Positions 42,916-51,848 of a DNA stretch of 64,000 nucleotides are shown piece by piece (position 1 is the first letter of the stretch; every line of letters starts with the position of its first letter). The notes below the pieces were generated by a model, which did no database searches, had not been told where the DNA came from, and saw nothing but the letters and a program-made list of their open reading frames with translations. Source of the DNA: an uncultured Celeribacter sp. Lineage in GTDB: Bacteria > Pseudomonadota > Alphaproteobacteria > Rhodobacterales > Rhodobacteraceae. Where the stretch lies: the NCBI RefSeq assembly GCF_963676475.1, contig NZ_OY781107.1, positions 248,001 to 312,000 on the forward strand. The letters are read 5' to 3'. Made by a program: the position numbers and the translations under genes.

Positions 42916-43286
42916 GCGTAGAAACTCCGTGCGGAATAAAGGCCGAGGGCGATGCCGCCAAGGGCGAGGAAAAGCGTGCCGATGACATAGGCGGTGGCGA
43001 GACCGTAGTCGCCGCGCTCAAATATGGTCATCGTGTCGAGGGAAAAGGCCGAATAGGTGGTGAATCCGCCCAGCAGGCCGGTCATCAACAAGGGCGCGAA
43101 GCGGTTGCCGTTTTCATGCGCCAGCACGACGACGATCACGCCCATGAGAAAAGAACCTAGGAAATTCACGAACATCGTGTTCCACGGAAAGCTCTTGCCG
43201 AAAAGATGGGTCATGCCCAATCCCGACAAATAGCGCGCCGATGCGCCGAGCGCGCCGCCCAGTGCGACTTGTATCAAAGGTGCCAT
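42912..43286 (-). CDS. crcB: Fluoride efflux channel CrcB/Fluc
   Basis: A 124-residue four-helix membrane protein: GGALGASARYLSG at the start, then FVNFLGSFLMGVIV and the pore segment GLLGGFTTYSAFSLDT (conserved T-S-F track), ending in a last helix. It forms a dual-topology dimer that lets fluoride out. No fluoride riboswitch is visible in the 49 bases before it. Confidence 0.92.
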   Translation of the reverse strand: MAPLIQVALGGALGASARYLSGLGMTHLFGKSFPWNTMFVNFLGSFLMGVIVVVLAHENGNRFAPLLMTGLLGGFTTYSAFSLDTMTIFERGDYGLATAYVIGTLFLALGGIALGLYSARSFYA

Positions 43287-43335
43287 ATCCGTGTCTCCGT
43301 CTCAGCCCCTGCCATGCGGGGCGAGGGGTGAAATG

Positions 43336-44661
43336 TCAAGTTTTGCCGGAGTTTTTGCGCTCGGCCCGCAGTTTTTCAAAGTAGGCCACACGTTTCGACA
43401 GGTCGCGTTCAAAGCCGCGCTCAACGGGTTTGTAGAACTGGGTGCGCGGCAGCGTGTCGGGAAAATAGTTATGCCCGGAGAACGCATCTTCCGCGTCGTG
43501 ATCATAAGAATACCCCGCACCATAGCCCTGCTCCGACATGAGTTTTGTCGGCGCGTTGAGGATATGTTTCGGCGGCGGCTCCGATCCGGTTTTCCGCGCC
43601 GCCTCTCGCGCGGCTTTGAAAGCCGTGTAGACCGCATTGGATTTCGGCGCGAGCGCCAGATAGACCACGGCTTGTGCCAGAGCCAATTCACCTTCGGGCG
43701 AGCCGAGGCGTTCGTAGCTTTCCCAGGCATGAAGCGCGATGGTATGGGCCTGCGGGTCAGCGAGCTGGATGTCCTCAATCGCCATCCGCAACAGACGCCG
43801 CGCGAGATAGCGCGGGTCTTCGCCGCCTTCTAGCATCCGGTTGAACCAATAAAGCGCCGCATCCGGGTCGGAACCGCGCACGGATTTGTGCAGCGCGGAG
43901 ATCAGGTTGTAATGCTCGTCACCCGATTTGTCGTATTTCGCAGCGCGGCGCATCAACCGCTTGCCAAGCTGCTCAGGGTCCAGCGTATCGGCCACTTTCC
44001 AAGCGGCGATCTGTTCGATCAGATTCAACAACGTGCGCCCGTCGCCGTCCGCCATTTCAAAAAGTGCGCGCCGCGCCGCCTCGGTCAGTGGAAGCAGCTT
44101 GCCAAGCTCATGCTCCGCCCGCTGGGCCAGTTGATCCAAATCCTCTGGCGTGAGCCGTGTGAGCACCATGACCTGCGACCGCGAGAGCACAGCGGCGTTC
44201 AACTCGAAAGACGGGTTTTCCGTCGTGGCACCCACGAGGAGGATGGTGCCGTCTTCCATATGCGGCAGGAAACTGTCCTGCTGCGCCTTGTTGAACCGGT
44301 GAATCTCGTCAACGAACAGGAGCGTCCCCTGCCCGTTCGCGCGGCGCATCTTGGCCGCCTCGAAGACCTTGCGCAGTTCCGGCACGCCGGAGAAAATCGC
44401 GGATATTTGCACGAAATGCAGATCGGTTTCATCGGCCAGAAGACGCGCGATGGTGGTTTTGCCCACACCGGGAGGTCCCCAGAAAATGATTGAGGACAGC
44501 GAGCCGGAGGCCAGCATCACGCCCAAAGGTGCGTCGGGGCCGAGCACCTGTTGTTGGCCGATCACCTCAGACAGGTGTTTCGGGCGCAAACGGTCCGCCA
44601 AAGGGCGGTGCGCGGTGCTGGGGTCCGGTACGGGATCGTCTTTTGAAAACAGGTCGGCCAT
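43336..44661 (-). CDS. rarA: Replication-associated recombination protein A
   Basis: A 441-residue AAA+ ATPase of the RarA/MgsA family: Walker A WGPPGVGKTTIARLLA (~60), Walker B LFVDEIHRFNKAQQD, sensor 1 GATTENPSFE, and C-terminal MgsA domain with GYGAGYSYDHDAEDAFSGHNY. It acts at stalled forks and single-strand gaps. It starts the minus-strand run rarA-crcB-synthase-HAD-ATP12. Confidence 0.93.
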   Translation of the reverse strand: MADLFSKDDPVPDPSTAHRPLADRLRPKHLSEVIGQQQVLGPDAPLGVMLASGSLSSIIFWGPPGVGKTTIARLLADETDLHFVQISAIFSGVPELRKVFEAAKMRRANGQGTLLFVDEIHRFNKAQQDSFLPHMEDGTILLVGATTENPSFELNAAVLSRSQVMVLTRLTPEDLDQLAQRAEHELGKLLPLTEAARRALFEMADGDGRTLLNLIEQIAAWKVADTLDPEQLGKRLMRRAAKYDKSGDEHYNLISALHKSVRGSDPDAALYWFNRMLEGGEDPRYLARRLLRMAIEDIQLADPQAHTIALHAWESYERLGSPEGELALAQAVVYLALAPKSNAVYTAFKAAREAARKTGSEPPPKHILNAPTKLMSEQGYGAGYSYDHDAEDAFSGHNYFPDTLPRTQFYKPVERGFERDLSKRVAYFEKLRAERKNSGKT

Positions 44662-44750
44662 GGCCGGAGATTACGCCGCCAATCGGGTGGGCGAAAGAGG
44701 TTTCGGGGCCGAAATGGCAGCGTTTCGGCCCCGATTTCGAAAGCATGGTC

Positions 44751-45338
44751 TTAGTGAAGTTTGTTGATCAGATTGATCCGCATGCAGGCGTTGCGTGCGC
44801 CGCCGATGTCCATCACCGGCCCGATGACGTCAATGTCGAGACCAACACGACGCCCCCAACGGTTGCCGTTTTCCGGGATCAGACAAATGACGGAGGTCGC
44901 GCCCAATTCGCGCGCTGAATTGGTCATTTCGCTGATCAGGCTCATCTGGACCCGCATACGTTGTTTCGCGGGCACGCGTGGTGACACGAAAATCCGGCTG
45001 GATTCCCAGACATGCGGCGCAACGGGTGCTTCTTCGAACAAAAGATCGGTCGGGATACTGTCCAAAAGACCGCGTTGAGCATCGCGGATCATATAGGAAT
45101 AGATGCCACATTTCGTGGTGGTCGGGGTCAAGCGAATACCGGCCAACACATCGCCGAACTCGTGAACCGCGATCCAACGGGATGCGGGAGTATCATACTG
45201 GTCATATTCCATGCCATCTGCCTGGGGCAAATCCCACTTCGCGTGCTGAATGAAGGTTTCGTGTCTGGCGCGAAGCATGTTGGCGAAAAGATCGCCATGA
45301 TTGTGCAGATTGGCAAAAGAAAGCGTGGTCGTTTGCAT
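44751..45338 (-). CDS. Acyl-homoserine-lactone synthase (LuxI family)
   Basis: A 195-residue autoinducer synthase. The conserved N-terminal Arg, Phe and Trp appear in RARHETFIQHAKWDLP, followed by acidic residues (EYDQYDTPASRWI) and the Arg of AGIRLTPT. SSRIFV matches the later family motif. It makes an acyl-homoserine lactone from SAM and an acyl-ACP/CoA. It lies 54 bases downstream of its LuxR partner on the same strand, so regulator and synthase are likely co-transcribed. Confidence 0.9.
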   Translation of the reverse strand: MQTTTLSFANLHNHGDLFANMLRARHETFIQHAKWDLPQADGMEYDQYDTPASRWIAVHEFGDVLAGIRLTPTTTKCGIYSYMIRDAQRGLLDSIPTDLLFEEAPVAPHVWESSRIFVSPRVPAKQRMRVQMSLISEMTNSARELGATSVICLIPENGNRWGRRVGLDIDVIGPVMDIGGARNACMRINLINKLH

Positions 45339-45392
45339 GGTACGTCTCCGGTGTTGGTTGAGTTCTTCAACGCAACGCAGGAGCGAGCACCG

Positions 45393-46004
45393 TCATAGCA
45401 GCTTGATCTCCTTGGCTTTTTGAATGGCCTCTGAGGTGGTCCGGGCCATGAGACGTTCTCGGGCAGAGACAAGTCGCGCCTTGAGCGCGCTTTCCGAAAT
45501 CCCGAGCTTGGCCGCGGCTGCTGCATGACGATCACCGCCTGCGATGCACCGGAGGGCCTGAATTTGCGCCTGTGTCAAATCTGTTTGAGGTTCTGAAATT
45601 TCATGCAGGGTGCGCACGATCGTGGCGATCTTACTGATTTCCTGATCGGTAAATTCGCGGTCAGACCTTGCGCATCCGACGATTGATCTCGACTGAACCG
45701 GCCCACAGGACACGGCAACACCAAAGTTCAGGCCGAATTCGGCGGCCTGCCTCCATATATTGAATGGATCGGGGAGTTCTATTTCGCTCCACCTTTTTGC
45801 CCCTTCGCACGACAATCCCCATGCGATCATCGGATCTCTCAACGCGTAGGCGTTCACCGCGTAATGTTCGAGCCACTTCGGATCGTAATTTGCCTCAGAA
45901 ACGATTGGGGCGGCGAAACGAATATGAAGCCCGGCGGAATATCCGACGGGCGACATGGCTCTTAATTGAGCGAACTGGCGATTAAGTTCCGTTGTGTCAG
46001 ACAT
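45393..46004 (-). CDS. LuxR-family quorum-sensing regulator
   Basis: A 203-residue regulator. The N-terminal autoinducer-binding domain keeps the contact residues of YDPKWLEHYAVNAYALRDPM (Tyr, Trp, Asp). The C-terminal helix-turn-helix is LTQAQIQALRCIAGGDRHAA plus LGISESALKARLVSARERL. The start at 46004 (MSDTTELN) is chosen because the family begins there; the frame is open further upstream through the rplQ terminator, which cannot be coding. It probably binds the signal made by the next gene. Confidence 0.87.
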   Translation of the reverse strand: MSDTTELNRQFAQLRAMSPVGYSAGLHIRFAAPIVSEANYDPKWLEHYAVNAYALRDPMIAWGLSCEGAKRWSEIELPDPFNIWRQAAEFGLNFGVAVSCGPVQSRSIVGCARSDREFTDQEISKIATIVRTLHEISEPQTDLTQAQIQALRCIAGGDRHAAAAAKLGISESALKARLVSARERLMARTTSEAIQKAKEIKLL

Positions 46005-46185
46005 TGAAAATACATTCTCTTGCGAAAGGTGTGACAACCTATGGGCGATCACTGTTTCAAGATTTAAACCACAGAGTCTCTTTTGAAAAGCCCAAATAGA
46101 ACAACTGGTAAAAAGCGACAGAAAACGACGGCAATTTGCCCGGTTTTTACGCGTTTTACCTTTCTGTCGTTCGCCCCCTCCCCCA

Positions 46186-46216
46186 AGAAAAAAGCCCCGC
46201 TCTTCAGCGGGGCTTT
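46186..46216 (-). terminator. Intrinsic terminator of the alpha-operon (after rplQ)
   Basis: Read on the minus strand, AAAGCCCCGCT (46206-46216) pairs with AGCGGGGCTTT (46191-46201) around a four-base loop, and six or more Ts follow. It closes the rplO-to-rplQ unit 30 bases after rplQ. Confidence 0.9.
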
Positions 46217-46245
46217 CACATTCGATCCGGTAGAGACTGAAAAGA

Positions 46246-46674
46246 TCAGTCTTCGGCAGCCAGAGCAGCGTCTTCGGCTTCGAGGCGCGCTTTGTCAGCG
46301 GCACCTTTGGCGGCCGGGTCGCGGTCCACGAGCTCGATGATCGCCATCGGAGCCATGTCGCCGTAGCGGAAGCCGGCTTTCAGAACGCGGGTGTAACCAC
46401 CGGCACGTTCAGCGTAACGCGGGCCCAGAACTTCGAAAAGTTTGGCGACGTCTTTGTCTTGTTTCAGCTGAGCGGCTGCCTGACGACGGGCGTGAAGATC
46501 GCCACGTTTGCCGAGCGTGATCAGCTTGTCCATGATGCGCTTAAGCTCTTTGGCTTTCGGCAGCGTGGTTTTGATTTGTTCGTGCTCGATGAGCGAGCCA
46601 GCCATGTTGGAGAACATCGCTTTGCGGTGTTCGTGGGTCCGGTTCAGGCGGCGGTAACCTTTAGCATGACGCAT
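46246..46674 (-). CDS. rplQ: 50S ribosomal protein L17
   Basis: A 142-residue L17: the start MRHAKGYRRLNRTHEHRKAM and the core FSNMAGSLIEHEQIKTTLPK are canonical, with an acidic Ala-rich C-terminal tail. It is the last gene of the alpha operon, 134 bases after rpoA. Confidence 0.96.
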   Translation of the reverse strand: MRHAKGYRRLNRTHEHRKAMFSNMAGSLIEHEQIKTTLPKAKELKRIMDKLITLGKRGDLHARRQAAAQLKQDKDVAKLFEVLGPRYAERAGGYTRVLKAGFRYGDMAPMAIIELVDRDPAAKGAADKARLEAEDAALAAED

Positions 46675-46808
46675 TTTCTATCTCCTTTAGCGTGTTTTGC
46701 TTTGTCTGGCAGCCGATGCGTGTCAGCCGCTCTCCTTGGGGCATTTGCCCGGATATTCCCCGCACGAAGCAGGCATTTTGGAGGGGACCGTAGCCCCCTC
46801 CGAAGCTC

Positions 46809-47825
46809 TTAGAACTGGTCTTCGAATTTCTTCGCCAGGTCTTCGATGTTCTCAGGCGGCCACTCTTCGACATCCATGCCGAGGTGCAGGCCCATGCCGG
46901 ACAGAACCTCTTTGATCTCGTTCAGAGACTTGCGGCCGAAGTTCGGGGTGCGGAGCATCTCGGCTTCGGTTTTCTGGATGAGATCGCCGATGTAAACGAT
47001 GTTGTCGTTCTTGAGGCAGTTCGCAGACCGCACGGAGAGTTCCAGCTCGTCCACTTTCTTAAGCAGAAGCGGGTTGAATTCGAGACCATCGTCTTCTTCC
47101 TGACGACCAGCCGATTCCGGCTCGTCGAAGTTCACGAAGATGCCCAGCTGATCCTGCAAGATGCGCGCAGCGAAGGCCACGGCGTCTTCCGGAGTCACGG
47201 ACCCGTCGGTTTCGATCTTCATCGTCAGCTTGTCATAGTCGAGCACCTGACCTTCACGGGTCGGTTGCACGTCATAGGACACTTTCTTGACCGGCGAATA
47301 AATCGCATCGACCGGGATCAGGCCGATCGGCGCATCTTCCGGCTTGTTCTTGTCGGCAGAGACGTAGCCTTTGCCGGTGTTCACGGTCAGTTCCATGAAC
47401 AGATCCGCACCATCGTCGAGGTGGCAGATCACGTGATCCTTGTTGAGAACCTCGATGCCAGCGGATTCAGAGATGTCACCCGCGGTGACAACCATCGGAC
47501 CCTTGGCGGAGATGGAAAGACGCTTCGGCCCTTCGACTTCCATGCGCAGGGACACGCCTTTGAGGTTCAGGATGATGTCGGTGACGTCTTCACGCACACC
47601 GGCAACAGACGAGAATTCATGCAGAACGTTGTCGATCTGGACGGAGGTGATGGCCGCGCCCTGAAGCGACGACATCAACACGCGACGCAGCGCGTTGCCC
47701 AGCGTCAGACCAAAGCCGCGCTCAAGCGGTTCGGCAACGAGGGTGGCCTGACGTGCGGGTTCATTGCCCGGCTTCACATCAAGCTGTTGCGGTTTAATGA
47801 GCTCGGCCCAATTTTTGTGGATCAT
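46809..47825 (-). CDS. rpoA: DNA-directed RNA polymerase subunit alpha
   Basis: A 338-residue alpha subunit. The N-terminal assembly domain includes EPLERGFGLTLGNALRRVLMSSLQG; the C-terminal domain includes LELSVRSANCLKNDNIVYIG and TPNFGRKSLNEIKEVLSGMG, which contacts UP elements and activators. Length is normal for alphaproteobacteria. Confidence 0.97.
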   Translation of the reverse strand: MIHKNWAELIKPQQLDVKPGNEPARQATLVAEPLERGFGLTLGNALRRVLMSSLQGAAITSVQIDNVLHEFSSVAGVREDVTDIILNLKGVSLRMEVEGPKRLSISAKGPMVVTAGDISESAGIEVLNKDHVICHLDDGADLFMELTVNTGKGYVSADKNKPEDAPIGLIPVDAIYSPVKKVSYDVQPTREGQVLDYDKLTMKIETDGSVTPEDAVAFAARILQDQLGIFVNFDEPESAGRQEEDDGLEFNPLLLKKVDELELSVRSANCLKNDNIVYIGDLIQKTEAEMLRTPNFGRKSLNEIKEVLSGMGLHLGMDVEEWPPENIEDLAKKFEDQF

Positions 47826-47948
47826 GCTGGTGCCTCCATTCTTGTTCTAACGCCCATGTCCTAAAGCGATAGAACGCCCGAGGGGTCTCTAAAACGCACA
47901 AAAGGACCGCGGGCACGAAGACCCGCGATCCGAAATCTATACAGTCGA

Positions 47949-48341
47949 TTACACGCGGCGACGCTTCGGCGGGCGGCAGCCGTTATGGGCAATCGGGGTC
48001 ACGTCGCGGATGGACGTGATGTTGAGGCCGAGTGCTGCAAGTGCGCGCAGAGCGGACTCACGGCCAGAGCCGGGGCCCTGAACTTCGACTTCGAGGGTTT
48101 TCACGCCGTGATCCTGAGCTTTTTTACCAGCGTCCTCAGCAGCCATCTGAGCGGCGTAGGGCGTGGATTTACGGGAGCCTTTGAAGCCCATAGTGCCAGC
48201 GGACGACCAGGAGATCGCATTGCCTTGCACGTCGGAGATCAGGATTTTGGTGTTGTTGAAGGTGGAGTTCACGTGAGCAACGCCTGCGGCGATGTTCTTG
48301 GAAGCCTTCTTCTTTGTCGTACGACGGGTATCGCGTGCCAT
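47949..48341 (-). CDS. rpsK: 30S ribosomal protein S11
   Basis: A 130-residue S11: GVAHVNSTFNNTKILISDVQ near the start and the C-terminal DVTPIAHNGCRPPKRRRV are canonical. It is 15 bases after rpsM. Confidence 0.97.
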   Translation of the reverse strand: MARDTRRTTKKKASKNIAAGVAHVNSTFNNTKILISDVQGNAISWSSAGTMGFKGSRKSTPYAAQMAAEDAGKKAQDHGVKTLEVEVQGPGSGRESALRALAALGLNITSIRDVTPIAHNGCRPPKRRRV

Positions 48342-48356
48342 TGGTCGGTTCTCCCC

Positions 48357-48725
48357 TTACTTCTTCTTGCCAGCGATGGCCTTTGCGGGGCCTTTGCGGG
48401 TGCGAGCGTTGGTGTGGGTACGTTGACCGCGAACCGGGAGGTTACGACGGTGACGCAGGCCGCGGTAGCAGCCGAGGTCCATGAGACGCTTGATGTTCAT
48501 TTGAACTTCACGGCGCAGGTCGCCTTCCACGGTGTAGTTGGCGTCGATGTGCTCGCGGATGGCGAGAACTTCGGCGTCAGACAGCTCGTTGACGCGACGG
48601 GTGAGGTCGATGCCAACAGCTTCGCAGATAGCAACGGCAGAGGTGCTGCCAATGCCCGTGATGTAGGTGAGCGCGATCGGAACGCGCTTCGCGGTCGGGA
48701 TGTTTACGCCGGCGATACGTGCCAC
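48357..48725 (-). CDS. rpsM: 30S ribosomal protein S13
   Basis: A 122-residue S13 beginning with a GTG codon at 48725 (start-ARIAGVNIPTAKRVPIALTY) behind an AAGGA site; an upstream in-frame ATG at 48773 lies in a hairpin region and is unlikely. GLRHRRNLPVRGQRTHTNAR is the conserved C-terminal part. It follows adk after 216 bases. Confidence 0.95.
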   Translation of the reverse strand: MARIAGVNIPTAKRVPIALTYITGIGSTSAVAICEAVGIDLTRRVNELSDAEVLAIREHIDANYTVEGDLRREVQMNIKRLMDLGCYRGLRHRRNLPVRGQRTHTNARTRKGPAKAIAGKKK

Positions 48726-48744
48726 GTCATTTTCCTTTCGTTGC

Positions 48745-48770
48745 GGTTCCGTAGTCCCGGAACCTTTTTT
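48745..48770 (+). terminator. Terminator-shaped hairpin facing against the ribosomal operon
   Basis: GGTTCCG (48745-48751) and CGGAACC (48758-48764) form a perfect 7-bp stem with a six-base loop, followed on the plus strand by T6 (48765-48770). In the plus direction it is a textbook intrinsic terminator, but all genes here run on the minus strand. In the minus direction it is only a leader stem 20 bases before the rpsM start. Confidence 0.5.
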
Positions 48771-48941
48771 CACAACGGAAGCTCGCGGGACAAAACCAGC
48801 GAGCCACAGCTGAATTCAGGTGATGATTGAAACAGGCCTTTCGGGATGAAACGCCCGTGTTCGAATCTTTTACCCCAAAGGGGATGGGTTGCCATAGAGG
48901 CGAATCGCCGGAGGGTCAAGACCTTCCGGCGAGAGAAAGGC

Positions 48942-49517
48942 TCAGTCCAGCGCCTTTGCAATATCGGCCGAAACCTGATCCATGCTCTGAAGCCCGTCAA
49001 CGCTCTTCAGATCACCTTTGGCGTAGTAGTAGCCAATCAGCGGGGAGGTCTTTTTGTAATATTCCATCAGGCGGATCTTGACGCTGTCTTCGTTGTCGTC
49101 AGCGCGCGCCTCTTTGCCAGCAGCAACAGCTTCGGCAGCGCGATTGACGATACGCTTCACCAGCGTGTCGTCATCCACCTCCAACAGGATCACGGCCTCA
49201 AGCTGCGCCCCATTGCGGGACAAAAGCTCGGCCAGAGCGTCGGCTTGGCCCAGCGTACGCGGGAAACCGTCGAAGATGAAACCGGCGGCATTGCCGACCT
49301 TGATCTTCTCTTCGATCAGACCGATCACGATCTCGTCGGTGACGAGCTGACCGGCGTCCATGATCGCCGCAACCTTTTTGCCCATTTCCGTGCCGGAGGT
49401 CTTTGCTTCACGCAGCATATCCCCGGTCGAAAGTTGCACCATGCCTCGCTCCTCCACGAGACGTTGCGCCTGAGTTCCCTTGCCCGCGCCCGGCGGTCCA
49501 AGCAGAATAATATTCAT
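48942..49517 (-). CDS. adk: Adenylate kinase
   Basis: A 191-residue short-type adenylate kinase: P-loop GPPGAGKGTQAQ (7-18), AMP site LSTGDMLREA, FDGFPRTLGQADAL; the lid is the short form without a zinc site. It balances ATP, ADP and AMP. It overlaps secY by four bases. Confidence 0.95.
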   Translation of the reverse strand: MNIILLGPPGAGKGTQAQRLVEERGMVQLSTGDMLREAKTSGTEMGKKVAAIMDAGQLVTDEIVIGLIEEKIKVGNAAGFIFDGFPRTLGQADALAELLSRNGAQLEAVILLEVDDDTLVKRIVNRAAEAVAAGKEARADDNEDSVKIRLMEYYKKTSPLIGYYYAKGDLKSVDGLQSMDQVSADIAKALD

Positions 49518-50872
49518 CGTCTTGCTGTCCCTCTTTTGCTGCGCTTCCTCCCGCGCAGCTGAGATTTCTCGATCAGCCCCTCATACTGGTGCGCCAGCAG
49601 GTGGGACTGGACTTGTTGAATCGTGTCCATCGTCACCGATACCACAATCAACACCGAAGTGCCGCCAAAATAGAAGGGGATGGCGAACTGGCTCCGAAGA
49701 ATTTCCGGCAACAGACACACTGCGGCCAAATAGGCGGAGCCGATCACGAGGAGACGGGCCACGATGTAATCGAGGTGTTCCTCGGTCTTCTTCCCCGGAC
49801 GGATGCCGGGAATGAACCCGTTCTGGTTCTTCAGGTTCTTGGCCACGTCTTCCGATTTGAAGGCAACGTTGGCGGTGTAGAAATAGGCGAAGAAGACGAT
49901 CATCGCCGTGAAGAACAGAAGGTAAAGCGGTTGACCCGGGCCGAAGTAGGCAAGGATCGTGGACATCACCGGACCGACATCGCTTTGGCCGGAGAAGGTC
50001 GCGATGGTGGTCGGCAAAAGCAACAGGGACGAGGCGAAGATCGCCGGGATCACGCCCGCCGGGTTCACCTTGATCGGCAGGTGCGAGGACTGCGCGTCAT
50101 AGATTTTCATGCCCTGCTGGCGGCGCGGGTATTGGATATGCACCTTGCGCAGCGCGCGCTCCATGAAGACCACAAAGGCGATCACGGCCACGACCATGGC
50201 AATCACGATCAGCGTCACGAAAGGAGAGATCGCGCCGGACCGGCCGGAGGCAAAGAACTGCGCCAGAGCGCCCGGGATCTCGGCCACGATGCCGACGAAG
50301 ATGATCAGAGAGATGCCGTTGCCGATGCCGCGGTTGGTGATCTGCTCACCGAGCCACATCAGGAACATGGTGCCGCCGACCAGCGTGATCACCACACCTG
50401 CACGGAAATACCAACCCGGATCGTGGGCCAGGTTCCCGGCCTCCAGAGAGACGGCGAGACCGTAGGCCTGGAACAACGCCAGGGCGACCGTGCCGAAACG
50501 GGTGTATTGGTTGATCTTCTTGCGGCCCGCTTCGCCCTCTTTCTTGAGGTTCTCAAGCGAGGGAACCATCGAGGTCAGAAGCTGTACGATGATGGAGGCG
50601 GAGATATAGGGCATGATGCCGAGCGCAAAAATCCCCATCCGACCGAGCGCACCGCCGGTGAACATCGACAGAATGCCCCCGATGCCCGACGCGGCCTGTT
50701 CCATAAAGTCACGAAGCGCGTTGCCGTCGATCCCCGGCACCGGGATATAGGTGCCCAGACGGTACACGATCAAAAGACCGATGGTGAAAAAGATACGCTG
50801 GCGAAGCTCCTTGGCCTTCCCGAAGGTGCCCCAGTCGAGGTTCGCCGCCATTTGTTCTGCTGCGGATGCCAT
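49514..50872 (-). CDS. secY: Protein translocase subunit SecY
   Basis: A 452-residue ten-TM channel protein: KELRQRIFFTIGLLIVYRLG at the start, PGIDGNALRDF (plug region) and GIGNGISLIIFVGIVAEIPG. It forms the SecYEG pore. It follows rplO after 106 bases. Confidence 0.96.
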   Translation of the reverse strand: MASAAEQMAANLDWGTFGKAKELRQRIFFTIGLLIVYRLGTYIPVPGIDGNALRDFMEQAASGIGGILSMFTGGALGRMGIFALGIMPYISASIIVQLLTSMVPSLENLKKEGEAGRKKINQYTRFGTVALALFQAYGLAVSLEAGNLAHDPGWYFRAGVVITLVGGTMFLMWLGEQITNRGIGNGISLIIFVGIVAEIPGALAQFFASGRSGAISPFVTLIVIAMVVAVIAFVVFMERALRKVHIQYPRRQQGMKIYDAQSSHLPIKVNPAGVIPAIFASSLLLLPTTIATFSGQSDVGPVMSTILAYFGPGQPLYLLFFTAMIVFFAYFYTANVAFKSEDVAKNLKNQNGFIPGIRPGKKTEEHLDYIVARLLVIGSAYLAAVCLLPEILRSQFAIPFYFGGTSVLIVVSVTMDTIQQVQSHLLAHQYEGLIEKSQLRGRKRSKRGTARR

Positions 50873-50978
50873 TAATGGTCTCTCTATTCACGACAGCGCC
50901 GCCCGACCGGGCTTTCCGGAGGGCGGCGCTTGGAAAACTCAAACCTGATGTAAGGGGACAGGCCCCTCGTCACAAGTC

Positions 50979-51455
50979 TTATTCGGCTGCCGCGTCGGCC
51001 TTTGCGGCCACGGTGAGCGAACCGCCTGCTTTTTCGACAGCTTCAACGGCGGATTTGGAGGCGCCGGTGACGGTGATAGTCAGTTTGGATTTGACATCGC
51101 CTTTCGCCAGAACGCGGATACCGTCCAGTTTGCGACGCACGAGGCCGGACGCCACGAGGCTGTCTTCGGTCACGTTGGCGGCGTCGAGTTTGCCGGCTTC
51201 GATGAATTTCTCGATCAGGCCGAGGTTCACAACAGCGAATTTCGCGCGGTTCGGCTTGTTAAAGCCACGCTTCGGCAGACGCTGGTAGAGCGGCATCTGG
51301 CCGCCCTCATAGCCTTTGATGGCCACGCCGGAACGGGATTTTTGACCTTTGATACCACGGCCACCCATTTTACCTTTGCCCGACCCCGGGCCTCGGCCAA
51401 CGCGCATGCGTTTCTTGGTTGCGCCTTCGTTGTCGCGCAGTTCATGCAATTTCAT
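50979..51455 (-). CDS. rplO: 50S ribosomal protein L15
   Basis: A 158-residue L15: MKLHELRDNEGATKKRMRVG and GKMGGRGIKGQKSRSGVAIKG are canonical. Normally rpmD lies directly upstream; here nearly 3.8 kb separates them, so this gene probably heads its own transcription unit with secY, adk, rpsM, rpsK, rpoA and rplQ. Confidence 0.96.
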   Translation of the reverse strand: MKLHELRDNEGATKKRMRVGRGPGSGKGKMGGRGIKGQKSRSGVAIKGYEGGQMPLYQRLPKRGFNKPNRAKFAVVNLGLIEKFIEAGKLDAANVTEDSLVASGLVRRKLDGIRVLAKGDVKSKLTITVTGASKSAVEAVEKAGGSLTVAAKADAAAE

Positions 51456-51550
51456 GTCGCTTCTCCTTGCCGGATGTGCCCTCCAGCGACGGAGCGGGCA
51501 ACCACGGCTTACATGTGTTGATTCTTATGGACCTAGGAGTCCACCGGGGG

Positions 51551-51579
51551 CGTATAGACGCTTGGCGCTTTGCGATCAA
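51551..51579 (-). promoter_or_regulatory. Candidate sigma70-type promoter for rplO-secY-adk-rpsM-rpsK-rpoA-rplQ
   Basis: On the minus strand TTGATC (51574-51579) and TATACG (51551-51556) are separated by exactly 17 bases. It lies about 100 bases upstream of the rplO start and downstream of a terminator-like hairpin, where a promoter is needed. Confidence 0.5.
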
Positions 51580-51613
51580 GCCTCTGCACTGGTTGTTTTC
51601 CGCATCTTCTGAG

Positions 51614-51642
51614 CAAAACACCCCACAGTGTCCTGCGGGGTG
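51614..51642 (-). terminator. Intrinsic terminator after the DUF1127 gene
   Basis: Read on the minus strand CACCCCGCAG (51633-51642) pairs with CTGTGGGGTG (51619-51628) around a four-base loop and is followed by TTTT. It would stop transcription from the inserted genes before the rplO promoter. Confidence 0.65.
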
Positions 51643-51848
51643 CGTGTCTTGTCCAGAGGCCGACGCACATGCGCCGCGTCCGCGTGTCACTCTGCGGTGG
51701 CGCGCAGGTATTCTTTCCAGGTCGGAACAGGGCCGGCATGCCAATGGGCACGCATCGCACAAAGACCGTCGAAAAGAGGACGCAGAAGCGATTGGAAGGA
51801 GGCGGCGAGCATGGTCGAATCCTTTGACGTCGTTAACTTAGCGAAAGC

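Larger units (their letters stand above)
51456..51848. other. Intergenic region upstream of rplO
   Basis: About 390 bases without a supported gene. Short frames on both strands lack ribosome sites and family similarity. It holds a terminator-like hairpin and a sigma70-like promoter, listed separately. Confidence 0.6.

Noticed and set aside
43287..43335. Possible fluoride riboswitch before crcB
   Set aside because: The gap is only 49 bases and lacks the conserved riboswitch core.
49589..50875. 428-residue plus-strand open frame
   Set aside because: It lies opposite secY, with composition typical of a shadow of a membrane protein gene.
51442..51827. Several frames of 75-106 residues upstream of rplO on both strands
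   Set aside because: They overlap a terminator and promoter, lack ribosome sites and have shadow-like composition.
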